Shown here: positions 9,647 through 18,960 of the stretch, piece after piece | How positions within the stretch are numbered: position 1 is the first letter of the stretch | How the letters are laid out: every line of letters starts with the position of its first letter | Assembly (NCBI GenBank): GCA_017523925.1 | Contig: JAFWVQ010000048.1 | Coordinates: forward strand, 1 to 64,000 | Length of the DNA stretch: 64,000 bases | Reading direction: 5' to 3' | DNA from: Clostridia bacterium | GTDB lineage: Bacteria; Bacillota; Clostridia; Christensenellales; CAG-138 | The notes under the pieces: generated by a model | The model's input: only the letters and a program-made list of their open reading frames with translations | Database searches by the model: none | What the model was told of the DNA's origin: nothing | Made by a program: the position numbers and the translations under genes

Positions 9647-12406
9647 TCAATCCGCCGTTCTTCCGCAGCATTTTTTATACTTCTTGCCGCTTCCGCAGGG
9701 GCAGGGATCGTTCGGGCCGACCTTCTTATCCACGCGCTTGGGCTTGGGCTTCTCGGTTGCGGCATCCGCGCCTGCGTTTGTGAACATCTTTCGCTGCTGC
9801 GGCTGGGGCTGCGCCGAGCGGAAAACGGGGTGATAGAGGCGCTGTATGGTTTCGTTGCGTATCTCCTCGTTCATCTGATCGAACATATCGAAGCCCTCGT
9901 TCCTGTACTGGATAACGGGGTCCTGCTGACCCATCGCGCGAAGACCGATGCCCTCGCGGAGCTGATCCATCGCGTCGATATGATCCGCCCAATGCCTGTC
10001 TACCGAAACGAGCAGGCAAACGCGCTCGAACTCCCTTATATCGCGGTCGATCTCCCTGAACTTGCCCTCAAGCAGCTCGTAAACGCTGTCCGCAGCCTTG
10101 GTGAGCCTTGCTTGAAGGTCCTCGCGGGAGGTCGATTCCTCGATGAACTTCTCCGCGCCCTGTATGCCGAAGGTCTGCCCGTATTCATGCGCAAGGCCGT
10201 TCAGATTCCATTCGCTCTGCTTCGCCTTGGCGGGGCAGTAGAAATCGAGCATGGCGGTGATGACCTCGCCGCGCATCTGCATGATCTGATCATGCACGTC
10301 CTCCCCCATCAGCACGCGGCGGCGCTGGGAGTAGATGATCTCGCGCATCTTGTTCATAACGTCGTCGTATTTGAGAACGTTTTTACGGATATCGTAGTTG
10401 TGGCTCTCCACGCGCTTCTGCGTGTTTTCGATGGTTTTCGAGAGCATTCCGACCTCGAGCGACTCCACCGAGCCCTTGCCCATCATCCTGCCGAGCATAT
10501 CGGAGAGCTTCTCCATGCGCTCCTCGCCGAAGCGCTTCATCATCTCGTCCTGCATGGACACATAAAAGCGCGTTGCGCCGGGGTCGCCCTGACGGCCGGA
10601 GCGGCCGCGGAGCTGATTGTCGATACGCCTGGACTCATGGCGCTCGGTGCCCATCACGAACAGACCTCCGACCGCGACCACCTTTTCGTGCTCCTTATCG
10701 GTCTCGACCTTGTATTTTTGATAGGTCTCGTTATAAACGCGGCGCGCCTCGAGGATCTCCTCATCGTTCGTTTCAACGTGGCTCGTGGCGTTCTCGATCA
10801 TCTCGTCGGTGTATTCGTTTCTGCGCATCTCGCGCTTTGCAAGGTATTCGGGGTTGCCGCCGAGCAAAATATCCGTTCCGCGGCCCGCCATGTTCGTTGC
10901 GATCGTGACCGCGCCGAATTTACCCGCCTGCGCGATGATATCCGCTTCCTTGGCGTGGTGCTTCGCGTTCAAAACCTCATGCTTGATGCCGCGCCTTATC
11001 AGAAGGCGGCTTACGAACTCGGATTTTTCGACCGATGCGGTACCCACGAGCAGGGGCTGACCCGTTTCATGGATCTTGACGATATCCTCAACGATACGCG
11101 CATATTTATCCTCTTCCTTGGCAAAGAGCGCATCGTTATAGTCCACCCTCTGAACGGGCTTATTGGTCGGAATTTCCACAACGTCGAGGTTGTAGATGCC
11201 GATGAACTCGTCCTCCTCGGTCTTTGCGGTACCCGTCATGCCCGCAAGCTTTTTGAACATGCGGAAGTAATTCTGGTAGGTTATCGTTGCGATGGTCTGG
11301 TTCTCGTCCTTGATCTCAACGCCTTCCTTGGCTTCGAGCGCCTGATGCAGACCGTCGGAATAACGCCTGCCGATCATGATGCGGCCCGTGAAGGTATCGA
11401 CTATGAAAACCTGCCCGTCGGTCACGATATAGTCCTTATCCACGTCGAACAGCGCGTGCGCGCGCAGCGCCTGCTTGATGTAGTGGTTCAGCTCGGTGTT
11501 GTCCGAAGCGGCGATATCCTCGATATTGAAATAGGTCTCCGCCTTGCGCATGCCCTGCTCGGTCAGCGCCACGGTGCGCGCCTTGATATCGCACATATAG
11601 TCGCCGCTCTCGGGCTGGGTCTTGCCCATCTGCATATCCATCTTGGTGAGCTGGATTATGTCCTCTCCGCGCGTAAGCCCGCGCACGAAGCGATCCGCCC
11701 GCTTATACATATCGGTGGATTTGCCGCTGGGGCCGGAGATGATGAGCGGAGTTCTCGCTTCATCGATCAAGATGGAGTCCACCTCGTCCACGATCGCATA
11801 GGCAAGGCCGCGCTGAACGAGCCCTTCCTTGGTTATCGCCATATTGTCGCGCAGGTAGTCGAAGCCGAACTCGCTGTTCGTGCCGTAGGTGATGTCGCAC
11901 TCATAAGCCGCCTTCTTCTCGGCGTTCTCCATCTGGCTGACGATGCAGCCGACGGTGAGCCCGAGGAAGCGATGTATCTTGCCCATCCACGCCGCGTCGC
12001 GTGCGGCAAGGTATTCGTTTACGGTCACAACGTAAACGCCCTCGCCCGTGAGCGCGTTGAGGTAGCTCGGAAGCGTTGCAACGAGCGTTTTGCCCTCGCC
12101 CGTGCGCATCTCGGCGATGCGGCCCTGGTGCAGGATGATGCCGCCGATGAGCTGAACGTCGAAATGTCTCTGCCCGATGGTGCGCCACGCCGCCTCGCGA
12201 ACGACCGCGAACGCCTCGGGAAGCATCGAATCAAGGCTCTCGCCGCCCCGGTAGCGGCGCTTGAATTCCTCGGTCTTGCCGCGAAGCTGCTCGTCCGAAA
12301 GCTTTTTGATGCTCCCTTCGAGCTCGTTGATCTTCTTAACGAGCGGCCGTATCTTCTTTATCTGCTGCTCGCTCGTGTTTCCGAAAAGTCTGTCAATAAA
12401 TCCCAT
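9647..12406 (-). CDS. secA: Preprotein translocase subunit SecA
   Basis: ATPase motor that pushes preproteins through SecYEG. With the start at MGFIDRLFG the protein has 919 residues. The Walker A region MRTGEGKT is at about 100-107, the DEAD-type Walker B is in YAIVDEVDSILIDEARTP, and the helicase motif RGRSGRQGDPG lies in the second motor domain. The C-terminus carries the zinc-binding SEC-C tail PCPCGSGKKYKKCCG. An upstream in-frame extension of 30 residues is part of the dispersed repeat and is rejected. The nearest AAAGGAG is about 33 bases before the ATG, an unusually long spacing. Confidence 0.97.
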   Translation of the reverse strand: MGFIDRLFGNTSEQQIKKIRPLVKKINELEGSIKKLSDEQLRGKTEEFKRRYRGGESLDSMLPEAFAVVREAAWRTIGQRHFDVQLIGGIILHQGRIAEMRTGEGKTLVATLPSYLNALTGEGVYVVTVNEYLAARDAAWMGKIHRFLGLTVGCIVSQMENAEKKAAYECDITYGTNSEFGFDYLRDNMAITKEGLVQRGLAYAIVDEVDSILIDEARTPLIISGPSGKSTDMYKRADRFVRGLTRGEDIIQLTKMDMQMGKTQPESGDYMCDIKARTVALTEQGMRKAETYFNIEDIAASDNTELNHYIKQALRAHALFDVDKDYIVTDGQVFIVDTFTGRIMIGRRYSDGLHQALEAKEGVEIKDENQTIATITYQNYFRMFKKLAGMTGTAKTEEDEFIGIYNLDVVEIPTNKPVQRVDYNDALFAKEEDKYARIVEDIVKIHETGQPLLVGTASVEKSEFVSRLLIRRGIKHEVLNAKHHAKEADIIAQAGKFGAVTIATNMAGRGTDILLGGNPEYLAKREMRRNEYTDEMIENATSHVETNDEEILEARRVYNETYQKYKVETDKEHEKVVAVGGLFVMGTERHESRRIDNQLRGRSGRQGDPGATRFYVSMQDEMMKRFGEERMEKLSDMLGRMMGKGSVESLEVGMLSKTIENTQKRVESHNYDIRKNVLKYDDVMNKMREIIYSQRRRVLMGEDVHDQIMQMRGEVITAMLDFYCPAKAKQSEWNLNGLAHEYGQTFGIQGAEKFIEESTSREDLQARLTKAADSVYELLEGKFREIDRDIREFERVCLLVSVDRHWADHIDAMDQLREGIGLRAMGQQDPVIQYRNEGFDMFDQMNEEIRNETIQRLYHPVFRSAQPQPQQRKMFTNAGADAATEKPKPKRVDKKVGPNDPCPCGSGKKYKKCCGRTAD

Positions 12407-12469
12407 GTTTAGCCTGTGCCGCGCTGTATCGCGCCTGCTCCTTTCCTTTATCGAACAATTAAATCCTAC

Positions 12470-12532
12470 GAAACTCCATCGGAGTTTCAACCACAACTAT
12501 TCACTATTCATTATTCATTATTCACTATTATA
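12470..12532 (-). repeat. Dispersed hairpin plus three-frame-stop repeat
   Basis: Palindrome GAAACTCCATCGGAGTTTC at 12470-12488, spacer AACCACAA, then tandem CTATTCA words to 12532. Read in the direction of the flanking genes (minus), it begins a few bases after the prfA stop codon and gives TAG/TGA/TAA in all frames followed by the hairpin. Confidence 0.85.
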
Positions 12533-12536
12533 AAGT

Positions 12537-13610
12537 TCAGCCTTCCTCGCCCGAAAGAAGCCGCGTTCTTTCGGCAAGGATAAGCCCCTCGATTATCTCG
12601 TCCATATCGCCGTCTATAAACTGGGGCAGCTTATACAGCGTCATATTTATGCGGTGATCGGTCACGCGCCCCTGCGGGAAGTTATACGTTCGGATGCGCT
12701 CGCTCCGATCGCCCGAACCGACCTGGCTCTTTCGCGCCGAGGCCTCCTTCTCGGCCTGCTCGGCGGTGTAAAGCTCGTACAGGCGGCTTTTCAGCACCTT
12801 CATCGCCTGCTCCTTATTGCGCCCCTGGCTGCGCTCATCCTGACTTTGAACGACTATGCCTGTCGGTATATGCGTTATTCGGATCGCGCTCTCGGTCTTG
12901 TTGACGTGCTGACCGCCTGCGCCGCTGGAACGATAGGTATCGATACGAAGATCGCTCATATTGAGCTCCACCTCGATATCGTCCGCCTCGGGCAGCACCG
13001 CCACCGTTGCCGCGCTGGTGTGGATGCGGCCCTGAGTTTCGGTCTCGGGAACGCGCTGAACCCTGTGGACGCCGCTTTCGAACTTCATTCGCGAATACGC
13101 ACCGCGCCCGTTCAGGCTGAAAACCGCTTCCTTGATGCCGCCCATCTCGGTTTCGTTCATGTCGATGAGCTCATACTTGAAGCCATGCCGCTCGGCATAG
13201 CGCTGATACATTCGCATAAGCACGCTTCCGAAAAGCGCCGCCTCGTCGCCGCCGGTGCCGGCTCTTATCTCGATTATAACGTTTCGCTCGTCGTTTTTAT
13301 CCTTGGGAAGCAGCAAAACCTTGAGGTCCTGAAGCTTTTCCTCCCTTTTCGCGGAAAGCTCCCGAAGCTCCTCCTCGGCAAGAAGCTGCATATCCTTATC
13401 GGCGCTCTTATCCTCGAGGATCGCCCGCGCTTCCTCCAGCCCCGTTTCTATCGCCGTGAATTCATCGTAGGCGGCGATTATCGGTTCGAGGTTCGCATGC
13501 TCCTTCACAAGCTCGCGCCACCTCGCCTGATCCGCTATCACGGCGGGGTCGCTTATCCTTTCGGCGATCTCAATGAAATGCGCCTTCATCTGTTTAAGTC
13601 GTGTAAGCAT
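12537..13610 (-). CDS. prfA: Peptide chain release factor 1
   Basis: Recognises UAA and UAG in the ribosomal A site and releases the nascent chain. It has 357 residues, the usual length. The codon-recognition motif is PET at 188-190 (in [14 protein letters not shown]), the RF1-type P-x-T rather than the SPF of RF2. The peptidyl-transferase motif GGQ is at 232-234 ([12 protein letters not shown]). Its ATG overlaps the stop of the upstream GNAT gene (TAATG), indicating translational coupling in the yqhQ-prmC-GNAT-prfA operon. PrmC methylates the GGQ glutamine. Confidence 0.97.
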   Translation of the reverse strand: MLTRLKQMKAHFIEIAERISDPAVIADQARWRELVKEHANLEPIIAAYDEFTAIETGLEEARAILEDKSADKDMQLLAEEELRELSAKREEKLQDLKVLLLPKDKNDERNVIIEIRAGTGGDEAALFGSVLMRMYQRYAERHGFKYELIDMNETEMGGIKEAVFSLNGRGAYSRMKFESGVHRVQRVPETETQGRIHTSAATVAVLPEADDIEVELNMSDLRIDTYRSSGAGGQHVNKTESAIRITHIPTGIVVQSQDERSQGRNKEQAMKVLKSRLYELYTAEQAEKEASARKSQVGSGDRSERIRTYNFPQGRVTDHRINMTLYKLPQFIDGDMDEIIEGLILAERTRLLSGEEG

Positions 13611-14125
13611 TATTCACCTTCGGGGAAGAGCGCTTCAAACTCCTCCGCTGATAATTCATAATACAGATAATTCGGGTAATCCGGATCCTTCAATTCATCG
13701 GGCATATCCGTTTTTATCAGCCCAACGCTTTCATAGAGCTTCAAGGCGCGCTCGTTCTCGGGGTTCGGATCGACGTAAACGAGCTCCGCGCCGTTGTAAA
13801 ACGCCTCTTTCATCGCGTGAATGAGCCCCTGTCTGCCGATGCCCCTTCCCCGTGCCTCGGGGAAAAGCTTTATATCGAGCGCGGCTCTGCCCTTGAAAGA
13901 GTCTATCGCATAGAACGCTTCGCCGCAGTAGACCCCGTCCTCATAGATGGAGAAATGGTTCACGGTGGGTCGATGCGCCTCGATGCGCTCAAGCCAGCGC
14001 AGCATCTCTTCCTCGCTTTTTATAAGCCCGTTCGGAAAGCCGACGAAATTCATCACCTCGCCGCTCGCCCAAAGCCTGCGCGTATTCTCAAGGTCCTCCC
14101 TTGCGGTTTCCTTTATGAAGATCAT
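13610..14125 (-). CDS. GNAT-family N-acetyltransferase
   Basis: 171 residues with a GNAT fold: the acetyl-CoA pyrophosphate-binding loop [10 protein letters not shown] at about 90-100 follows the strand [10 protein letters not shown], and [13 protein letters not shown] near the C-terminus is the usual helix-beta end. The substrate cannot be read from sequence. RimJ/RimL-like or small-molecule acetylation are both possible. It sits between prmC and prfA with a one-base overlap to prfA, so it is co-translated with the termination genes, but a functional link is only inferred. Confidence 0.88.
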   Translation of the reverse strand: MIFIKETAREDLENTRRLWASGEVMNFVGFPNGLIKSEEEMLRWLERIEAHRPTVNHFSIYEDGVYCGEAFYAIDSFKGRAALDIKLFPEARGRGIGRQGLIHAMKEAFYNGAELVYVDPNPENERALKLYESVGLIKTDMPDELKDPDYPNYLYYELSAEEFEALFPEGE

Positions 14126-14138
14126 ATCTTTCTCCCTT

Positions 14139-14966
14139 TTATAAAAGCGTTATCGAAACAACGCGGTCGTTGCCCAAAATATCCTTGATAAGCTTTATCT
14201 CGGCGCCCCGTTCGCCTTCAAACAGCGCGGGAACGCTTCTGCCCTGGTCGAAGCCTATCTCCATCAAAATTGCGCCGCCCTCGTTCAAGAAAGCTCCGTA
14301 CTCCTTTGCGATGCGCCGATAGAGGTCGAGCCCGTCCGCGCCGCCGTCGAGCGCGAGAAGCGGCTCCTTCTGCACCTCCTCGGAGAGCGTTTTCACGGTC
14401 TCCGACGGGATATACGGCGGATTCGCGGTGATAAGGTCGAATTTTCTGCCGCCAAACGCTGCAAACAGGTCGCTTTGAACGATCTCGCAGTCCGCGCCGA
14501 GGATTTGGGCGTTCCTTCGCGCAATTTCAAGCGCGGCGGGGCTTATATCGGAAAGCGCGGTGCGAATGCCCGTGCGCTTTTGAAGCGAAATGCCAATGCA
14601 GCCCGAGCCCGTGCAGATATCAAGAAGCGTTTTATAGCCGCGCTCCGCTATCAGCCCTTCGGCCACCTCGCAGAGGGTTTCGGTATCCTGCCTCGGTATC
14701 AGCACGTTCGGCGAAACGCTGAAGGTAAACCCCATGAAGTCCCATTCGCCGAGGATATGCTGAAGCGGCTCGTGCGCAAGCCTTCTTTTTACGGCGGCTT
14801 CAAGCGTTTTTTGCTGCGCTTCCGTCAATTCCTCGGTATCGCCCGCTCCGCGCACCCGCTTCCCGGCCGCAAGCGAAACGAGCTCCCTTGCATCAATGAA
14901 AGCATCCTCGCCGCTGACGAGTTCAAGCGCGTTCTTCGCCCAAATGAGCGCCTCGCGAACGGTCAT
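14139..14966 (-). CDS. prmC: Release factor glutamine N5-methyltransferase
   Basis: S-adenosylmethionine-dependent enzyme that methylates the glutamine of the GGQ motif of release factors. 275 residues: an N-terminal helical release-factor-binding domain (about 1-75) and a Rossmann methyltransferase domain with LLDICTGSGCIGISL (SAM-binding motif I) and the catalytic ANPPYIPSE (NPPY). The start ATG overlaps the yqhQ stop by four bases (ATGA). The order yqhQ-prmC-prfA is common in Firmicutes. Confidence 0.95.
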   Translation of the reverse strand: MTVREALIWAKNALELVSGEDAFIDARELVSLAAGKRVRGAGDTEELTEAQQKTLEAAVKRRLAHEPLQHILGEWDFMGFTFSVSPNVLIPRQDTETLCEVAEGLIAERGYKTLLDICTGSGCIGISLQKRTGIRTALSDISPAALEIARRNAQILGADCEIVQSDLFAAFGGRKFDLITANPPYIPSETVKTLSEEVQKEPLLALDGGADGLDLYRRIAKEYGAFLNEGGAILMEIGFDQGRSVPALFEGERGAEIKLIKDILGNDRVVSITLL

Positions 14967-16078
14967 TCCGCGTCCGTCCCCTCGGCTTCGGTCGCCTCCG
15001 CTTTTTCGGCGGCTTCGGCGTTTTCGGTGGTTTCGGCAGCATGCGCCGCTTCCGCAGGCTCAACGTCCACGATAACGCCATCGGCTTCATCCTCGGGCGC
15101 ATCGGCAAGGTCGTTGTAATACTCCGGCGTGCGCTCGCCCATCGCGATATAGAACGCCGCCATCGCCACCTCGATCATATCCTCGGTGGGCTCCTTGGTG
15201 GTGATGTACTGGAGCCCCATGCCGGGCGCGCGCACAATTTTGGTGAACCAATTATCGCGCTTGGCAGCCCATCTCAGCACCTCGTAGCTCAGCCCCGCGA
15301 TAAGGGGCAGAAGCAGGAGCCTCGTTCCGAAGCGGAAAAGGAAGGCCAGCAGTTTGTTTGCGATATTTATATGAAAGCCATACTGGAAAACCACGTCCAC
15401 TATCGTCAGCACGAAGATCGAGATCGCCATAACGAGGAAGAGGTAGTTCGTGCCGCACCTCGGGTGCAGGCGGGAGTGCTTCATCGCGTGCGCGGGGTCG
15501 AGCTCATCCTCCGCCTCGTAGCAGGAGATGGTTTTATGCTCCGCGCCGTGATACATGAAGATGCGGCGCATATCCTTTATGCCCGAAACGGCGAGCAGAT
15601 AGCCCACGTAGATGCCCACGCGCAGAAGACCCTCCACGAGCGAGCGCCAAACGCTCTTGCCCTCGCCGAAGATAAGCGACGCGATAAGCTGCGGCAGGAA
15701 CATGAACAGCCCCACCGCAAGCAGGATGCCGAGCACCGCCGCCACGCCGATAACGATGTTTTCAACGCTCTTGCCGAAGGTTTTTGCGAGCCATTTCTCG
15801 AATTTTGAGGGCTCCTCTTCGGCAAAGGCGTCCTCACCGTACATCCTTGCGGACTCGGTGGTGGTCTTCATGCCCGTTGAAAGGGATTCAAACAGCGCCA
15901 CAACGCCGCGCACGATCGGCAGCCCCCAAAAGGTCCCCTTCTTCGCGCGCGTAGTCTGCTTATTGTAGGTTGCGACTATCTTTCCGTCCGCACGGCGCAC
16001 CGCCATCGCGATGCCCTCATCGGACTTCATCATAACGCCTTCCATGACGGCCTGGCCGCCCACGGCGCATCTTCTCAT
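14963..16078 (-). CDS. yqhQ: DUF1385 membrane protein (YqhQ family)
   Basis: 371 residues from MRRCAVGGQAVMEGVMM, the signature start of DUF1385/YqhQ, preceded by AAGGAG; an upstream in-frame extension derives from the repeat and is rejected. Hydrophobic segments include IVIGVAAVLGILLAVGLFMF and YLFLVMAISIFVLTIVDVVF. A central FMYHGAEHKTISCYE contains His and Glu residues that could bind metal. The C-terminal 50 residues are an acidic Ala/Glu tail (AEAAHAAETTENAEAAEKAE), longer than usual. The family's biochemical role is unknown. Confidence 0.9.
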   Translation of the reverse strand: MRRCAVGGQAVMEGVMMKSDEGIAMAVRRADGKIVATYNKQTTRAKKGTFWGLPIVRGVVALFESLSTGMKTTTESARMYGEDAFAEEEPSKFEKWLAKTFGKSVENIVIGVAAVLGILLAVGLFMFLPQLIASLIFGEGKSVWRSLVEGLLRVGIYVGYLLAVSGIKDMRRIFMYHGAEHKTISCYEAEDELDPAHAMKHSRLHPRCGTNYLFLVMAISIFVLTIVDVVFQYGFHINIANKLLAFLFRFGTRLLLLPLIAGLSYEVLRWAAKRDNWFTKIVRAPGMGLQYITTKEPTEDMIEVAMAAFYIAMGERTPEYYNDLADAPEDEADGVIVDVEPAEAAHAAETTENAEAAEKAEATEAEGTDAE

Positions 16079-16129
16079 AATTTGCTCCTTGTCTATTTCA
16101 TCGGGATGAATAGAAATATTTGATATTAC

Positions 16130-16187
16130 GAAACTCCGTAGGAGTTTCAACCTCAACTATTCACTATTCATTATTCACTATTCACTA
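16130..16187 (-). repeat. Dispersed hairpin plus three-frame-stop repeat
   Basis: GAAACTCCGTAGGAGTTTC at 16130-16148, AACCTCAA, then CTATTCACTATTCATTATT and further units to 16187. It lies ten bases beyond the cysS stop codon in the minus direction, as at the other minus-strand copies. Confidence 0.88.
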
Positions 16188-16196
16188 ATTAAGATT

Positions 16197-17618
16197 TCAC
16201 GCTTTCGTCCAGGTGGTCCCTTCCTTACCGTCCTTGAGCGTTATGCCCTTTTCGGCGAGCTCGTTTCTTATCTCATCGGCGCGCGCCCAGTCCTTATTCT
16301 TCTTCGCCTCGGCACGCTCGGCGATCATGCGCTCCACGTACTCGGTCAGCTCGTCCGAATGCTCCTCGGCCTTGCCGCCGATCAGATCGAGCGAGAGCAC
16401 GCGGTCGAAATCCGCTATGAGCGCAAGCTTGGTCTTGCCCGAAATATCCGCTTTCAGCACGTCGTAGAGCACGGTCAGACCCAATGAAGTGTTGAGGTCG
16501 TTTCCGACGTTTTCGATGAACTTTGCGCGATACTCATCAAACCTATACTGTTCCATTTCGCCCTCGTCCGCGATCGCGGCGATGCGGTTCTTGAGCTTTT
16601 CGTAGGCCGCCTTGGAGTTATCCAGAGTATCGAAGGTGAATTCGAGCGGCTTGCGGTAATGGCTTTGCAGGCAGAACAGGCGGTAAACGAGCGGATCGTA
16701 GCCCTTTTCCTTCAAAACAGAAACTGTCAGGATATTGCCCTTGGACTTGCTCATCTTGCCCTCGCGGTCGTTGAGGTGCTGAACGTGGAACCAATGGCGG
16801 CACCACTCATGCCCCACCGCCGCCTCGCTCTGCGCGATCTCGTTCGTGTGATGCGGGAAGATATTATCCACGCCGCCGCAGTGGATGTCGAGATACTCGC
16901 CGAGATGCTTCATGCTGATCGCGGAGCACTCGATATGCCAGCCGGGGTATCCCACGCCCCAAGGGGAATCCCATTTGAGCTCCTGGGAATCGAACTTGGA
17001 CTTGGTGAACCAGAGCACGAAATCGGACTTATTGCGCTTATTGCCGTCCTCCTCCACGTCGTCGCGAACGCCGACGAGAAGATCGTCCGAGCTATGGCCT
17101 GTGAGCGCGTAATAATCCTTGAGTTTCGAGGTGTCGAAATAGATATTGCCGCCCGCTTCATAGGCAAAGCCGTTTTCAAACAGCCTTTCGATCAGCGCGA
17201 TGTATTCATCTATGCAGTTCGTTGCGGGCTCGACCACATCGGGAGTTTTGATATTGAGCGCGGCGCAGTCCTCAAAGAACGCCTTTTCATAGAACTTGGC
17301 AAGCTCCAGAACGCTCTTGCCCTCGCGCTTTGCGCCAGCCACCATCTTGTCCTCGCCGGTGTCGCCGTCGCTCGCAAGATGGCCCACGTCCGTGATATTC
17401 ATAACGCGCTTCACGTCGTAGCCGATATAGCGGAGGAACTTTTCAAGAACGTCCTCCATGATGTAGCTGCGCAGATTGCCGATATGCGCGAAGTGATAAA
17501 CGGTCGGTCCGCAGGTGTACATGCTGACCTTGCCCGGCTCGTGCGGAGTGAAGGGCTCCACCTGCTTTGTAAGGGTGTTGTAAAGATTGAATTTGCTTAT
17601 CTCCATTTTATTTTCCAT
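16197..17618 (-). CDS. cysS: Cysteine--tRNA ligase
   Basis: Class I synthetase that charges tRNA-Cys. 473 residues with TCGPTVYHFAHIGNLRSY near residue 35 (zinc-binding Cys and HIGH-type motif HIGN), the second zinc ligands in GWHIECSAIS and FPHHTNEIAQSE, and the KMSKS loop (GKMSKSKGN) near 290. Two starts are possible: MENK (used here) or the internal MEISKF five codons on; neither has a strong ribosome binding site. Single-gene unit flanked by two copies of the dispersed repeat. Confidence 0.96.
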   Translation of the reverse strand: MENKMEISKFNLYNTLTKQVEPFTPHEPGKVSMYTCGPTVYHFAHIGNLRSYIMEDVLEKFLRYIGYDVKRVMNITDVGHLASDGDTGEDKMVAGAKREGKSVLELAKFYEKAFFEDCAALNIKTPDVVEPATNCIDEYIALIERLFENGFAYEAGGNIYFDTSKLKDYYALTGHSSDDLLVGVRDDVEEDGNKRNKSDFVLWFTKSKFDSQELKWDSPWGVGYPGWHIECSAISMKHLGEYLDIHCGGVDNIFPHHTNEIAQSEAAVGHEWCRHWFHVQHLNDREGKMSKSKGNILTVSVLKEKGYDPLVYRLFCLQSHYRKPLEFTFDTLDNSKAAYEKLKNRIAAIADEGEMEQYRFDEYRAKFIENVGNDLNTSLGLTVLYDVLKADISGKTKLALIADFDRVLSLDLIGGKAEEHSDELTEYVERMIAERAEAKKNKDWARADEIRNELAEKGITLKDGKEGTTWTKA

Positions 17619-17674
17619 CCGATCGTTATTGATATTTACTCGTGAACAGCTCTCAAAAAACTTGTTTATTTGAA

Positions 17675-17725
17675 GAAATTCCGCAGAAATTTCATCCTGA
17701 ACTATTCACTATTCATTATTCACTA
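17675..17725 (-). repeat. Dispersed hairpin plus three-frame-stop repeat
   Basis: GAAATTCCGCAGAAATTTC at 17675-17693 (one mismatched pair), TCATCCTGAA, then CTATTCACTATTCATTATT to 17725. It follows the stop codon of the PTS-like gene (17733) in the minus direction. Confidence 0.85.
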
Positions 17726-17732
17726 AAAAACA

Positions 17733-18833
17733 TCACTCCAGCGTCATGCTTCCGCGCTTTATCCAGCCGAACCTGTGCATGATCTCGCTGAAAAGGAGCG
17801 TCAACGCCGCGGGCGCCACGATATGCAGCAGCAGCACCTTGAGAAGGATCTCGAGCCAGCCCGTGCCCTCGCCGAGCATGGTGGTGAAGGTGCCTATCTG
17901 ACCCACGAAGCCGCAGGTACCCATGCCGCCCGAAACGCCGAGATTCTTCATTTGGAAGATGGTCGTACCGAGGGGGCCGAGGATCGCGCTTGCAAGCGTG
18001 GGCGGGATGAGTATCTGCGGATGACGAAGCACGTTCGGTATCTGCAGCATGCTCGTGCCGAGGCCGAGCGACACAATGCCGCCCCAGCCGTTCTCGCGGA
18101 AGCTTGCCGCCGCAAAGCCGACCATGTGGCAGCAGCAGCCGATGGTCGCCGCGCCCGCCGCAAGCCGTATGCCCTCGGCGGTGCCGGGCGCCATGCCCTC
18201 CGCGATCACGAATATCATCGCCGCGATCGCCGCGCTCGAGATGGGCGCGGTCAGTATCAATCCGAGCGCAACGGACATGACTATGCCCATCGGGATCGGG
18301 TACATATGCGTTGCAAGGCCGATCACGCCGCCGAGCCAGCGCATGAACGAGCCGAGCGGAGCGCCGAGCAGGTAGCCGAGGGTGCCGCCCGTTATAAGCG
18401 CCGCAAGCGGAACGAGCAGGATATCCACCTTGGTTTTTCCCTCAACGAGCTCGCCCACCTCAATGCTGACGAGCGCCGCGATATACGAGCCGACCGGACC
18501 CGCGCCGCCCGCGCCGCTGGTGTAGCCGATGGCGCCGGTCACGATGGCGGAGCAGAGCGTGAAGGGCTTTGCACCGAGCGCAAGCGCTATCGCCGCGCCG
18601 ATCGCGCCGCCGATCACGTGCCCATTTTGGCAAACGCCGACGATATAGTTCAGTAGATCCTGCAGCGGCGCCCAAGGTATGCGCGCAAACTGGGCGAGGA
18701 TCGTGCCGATGAGCAGCGTTGCGAAGATACCCTTCGCCATTGCGCCCATCGCCTTGATGAAATATCGGTTCGCATAGTGCTTCAGACCCTCGCCGAAGCT
18801 CATTTTTTTCGCTTTTTCAGCAGGCTTTTCCAT
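17733..18833 (-). CDS. PTS EIIC-type transporter (PTS_EIIC_2 family)
   Basis: 366 residues from MEKPAEKAKKMSFGEGLKHY, with AAAGGAGG before the ATG. About ten hydrophobic, Gly/Ala-rich segments include GIFATLLIGTILAQFA, VIGGAIGAAIALALGAKPF and MYPIPMGIVMSVALGLILTA. The composition and the motif FREN-GWGG fit the EIIC_2 family of membrane permeases annotated as PTS sugar transporters. No EIIA or EIIB gene is nearby, so a phosphotransferase role is uncertain, and the substrate is unknown. Confidence 0.82.
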   Translation of the reverse strand: MEKPAEKAKKMSFGEGLKHYANRYFIKAMGAMAKGIFATLLIGTILAQFARIPWAPLQDLLNYIVGVCQNGHVIGGAIGAAIALALGAKPFTLCSAIVTGAIGYTSGAGGAGPVGSYIAALVSIEVGELVEGKTKVDILLVPLAALITGGTLGYLLGAPLGSFMRWLGGVIGLATHMYPIPMGIVMSVALGLILTAPISSAAIAAMIFVIAEGMAPGTAEGIRLAAGAATIGCCCHMVGFAAASFRENGWGGIVSLGLGTSMLQIPNVLRHPQILIPPTLASAILGPLGTTIFQMKNLGVSGGMGTCGFVGQIGTFTTMLGEGTGWLEILLKVLLLHIVAPAALTLLFSEIMHRFGWIKRGSMTLE

Positions 18834-18924
18834 ATTGCCTCCTTTGCGCCGAGTGCGCAAAAATGTGGTTCGTATTTTGCCGTTTTCGGCGGCTAAAGAT
18901 TAATGTTTGCAGTTGATCTCGAGA

Positions 18925-18960
18925 CATTCCGCAGGAATTTCATCCTCAACTATTCACTAT
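18925..18960 (-). repeat. Dispersed hairpin plus stop repeat, overlapping a gene end
   Basis: ATTCCGCAGGAAT palindrome at 18926-18938, then TTCATCCTCAACTATTCACT. The TAG stop of the next gene (18957-18959) is part of the repeat word TAGTGAATAG read on the minus strand. Confidence 0.75.

Noticed and set aside
12407..12496. N-terminal extension of SecA
   Set aside because: The in-frame upstream codons are translated dispersed repeat (hairpin) sequence and do not match SecA, which begins at MGFIDRLFG. The same applies to yqhQ upstream of 16078.
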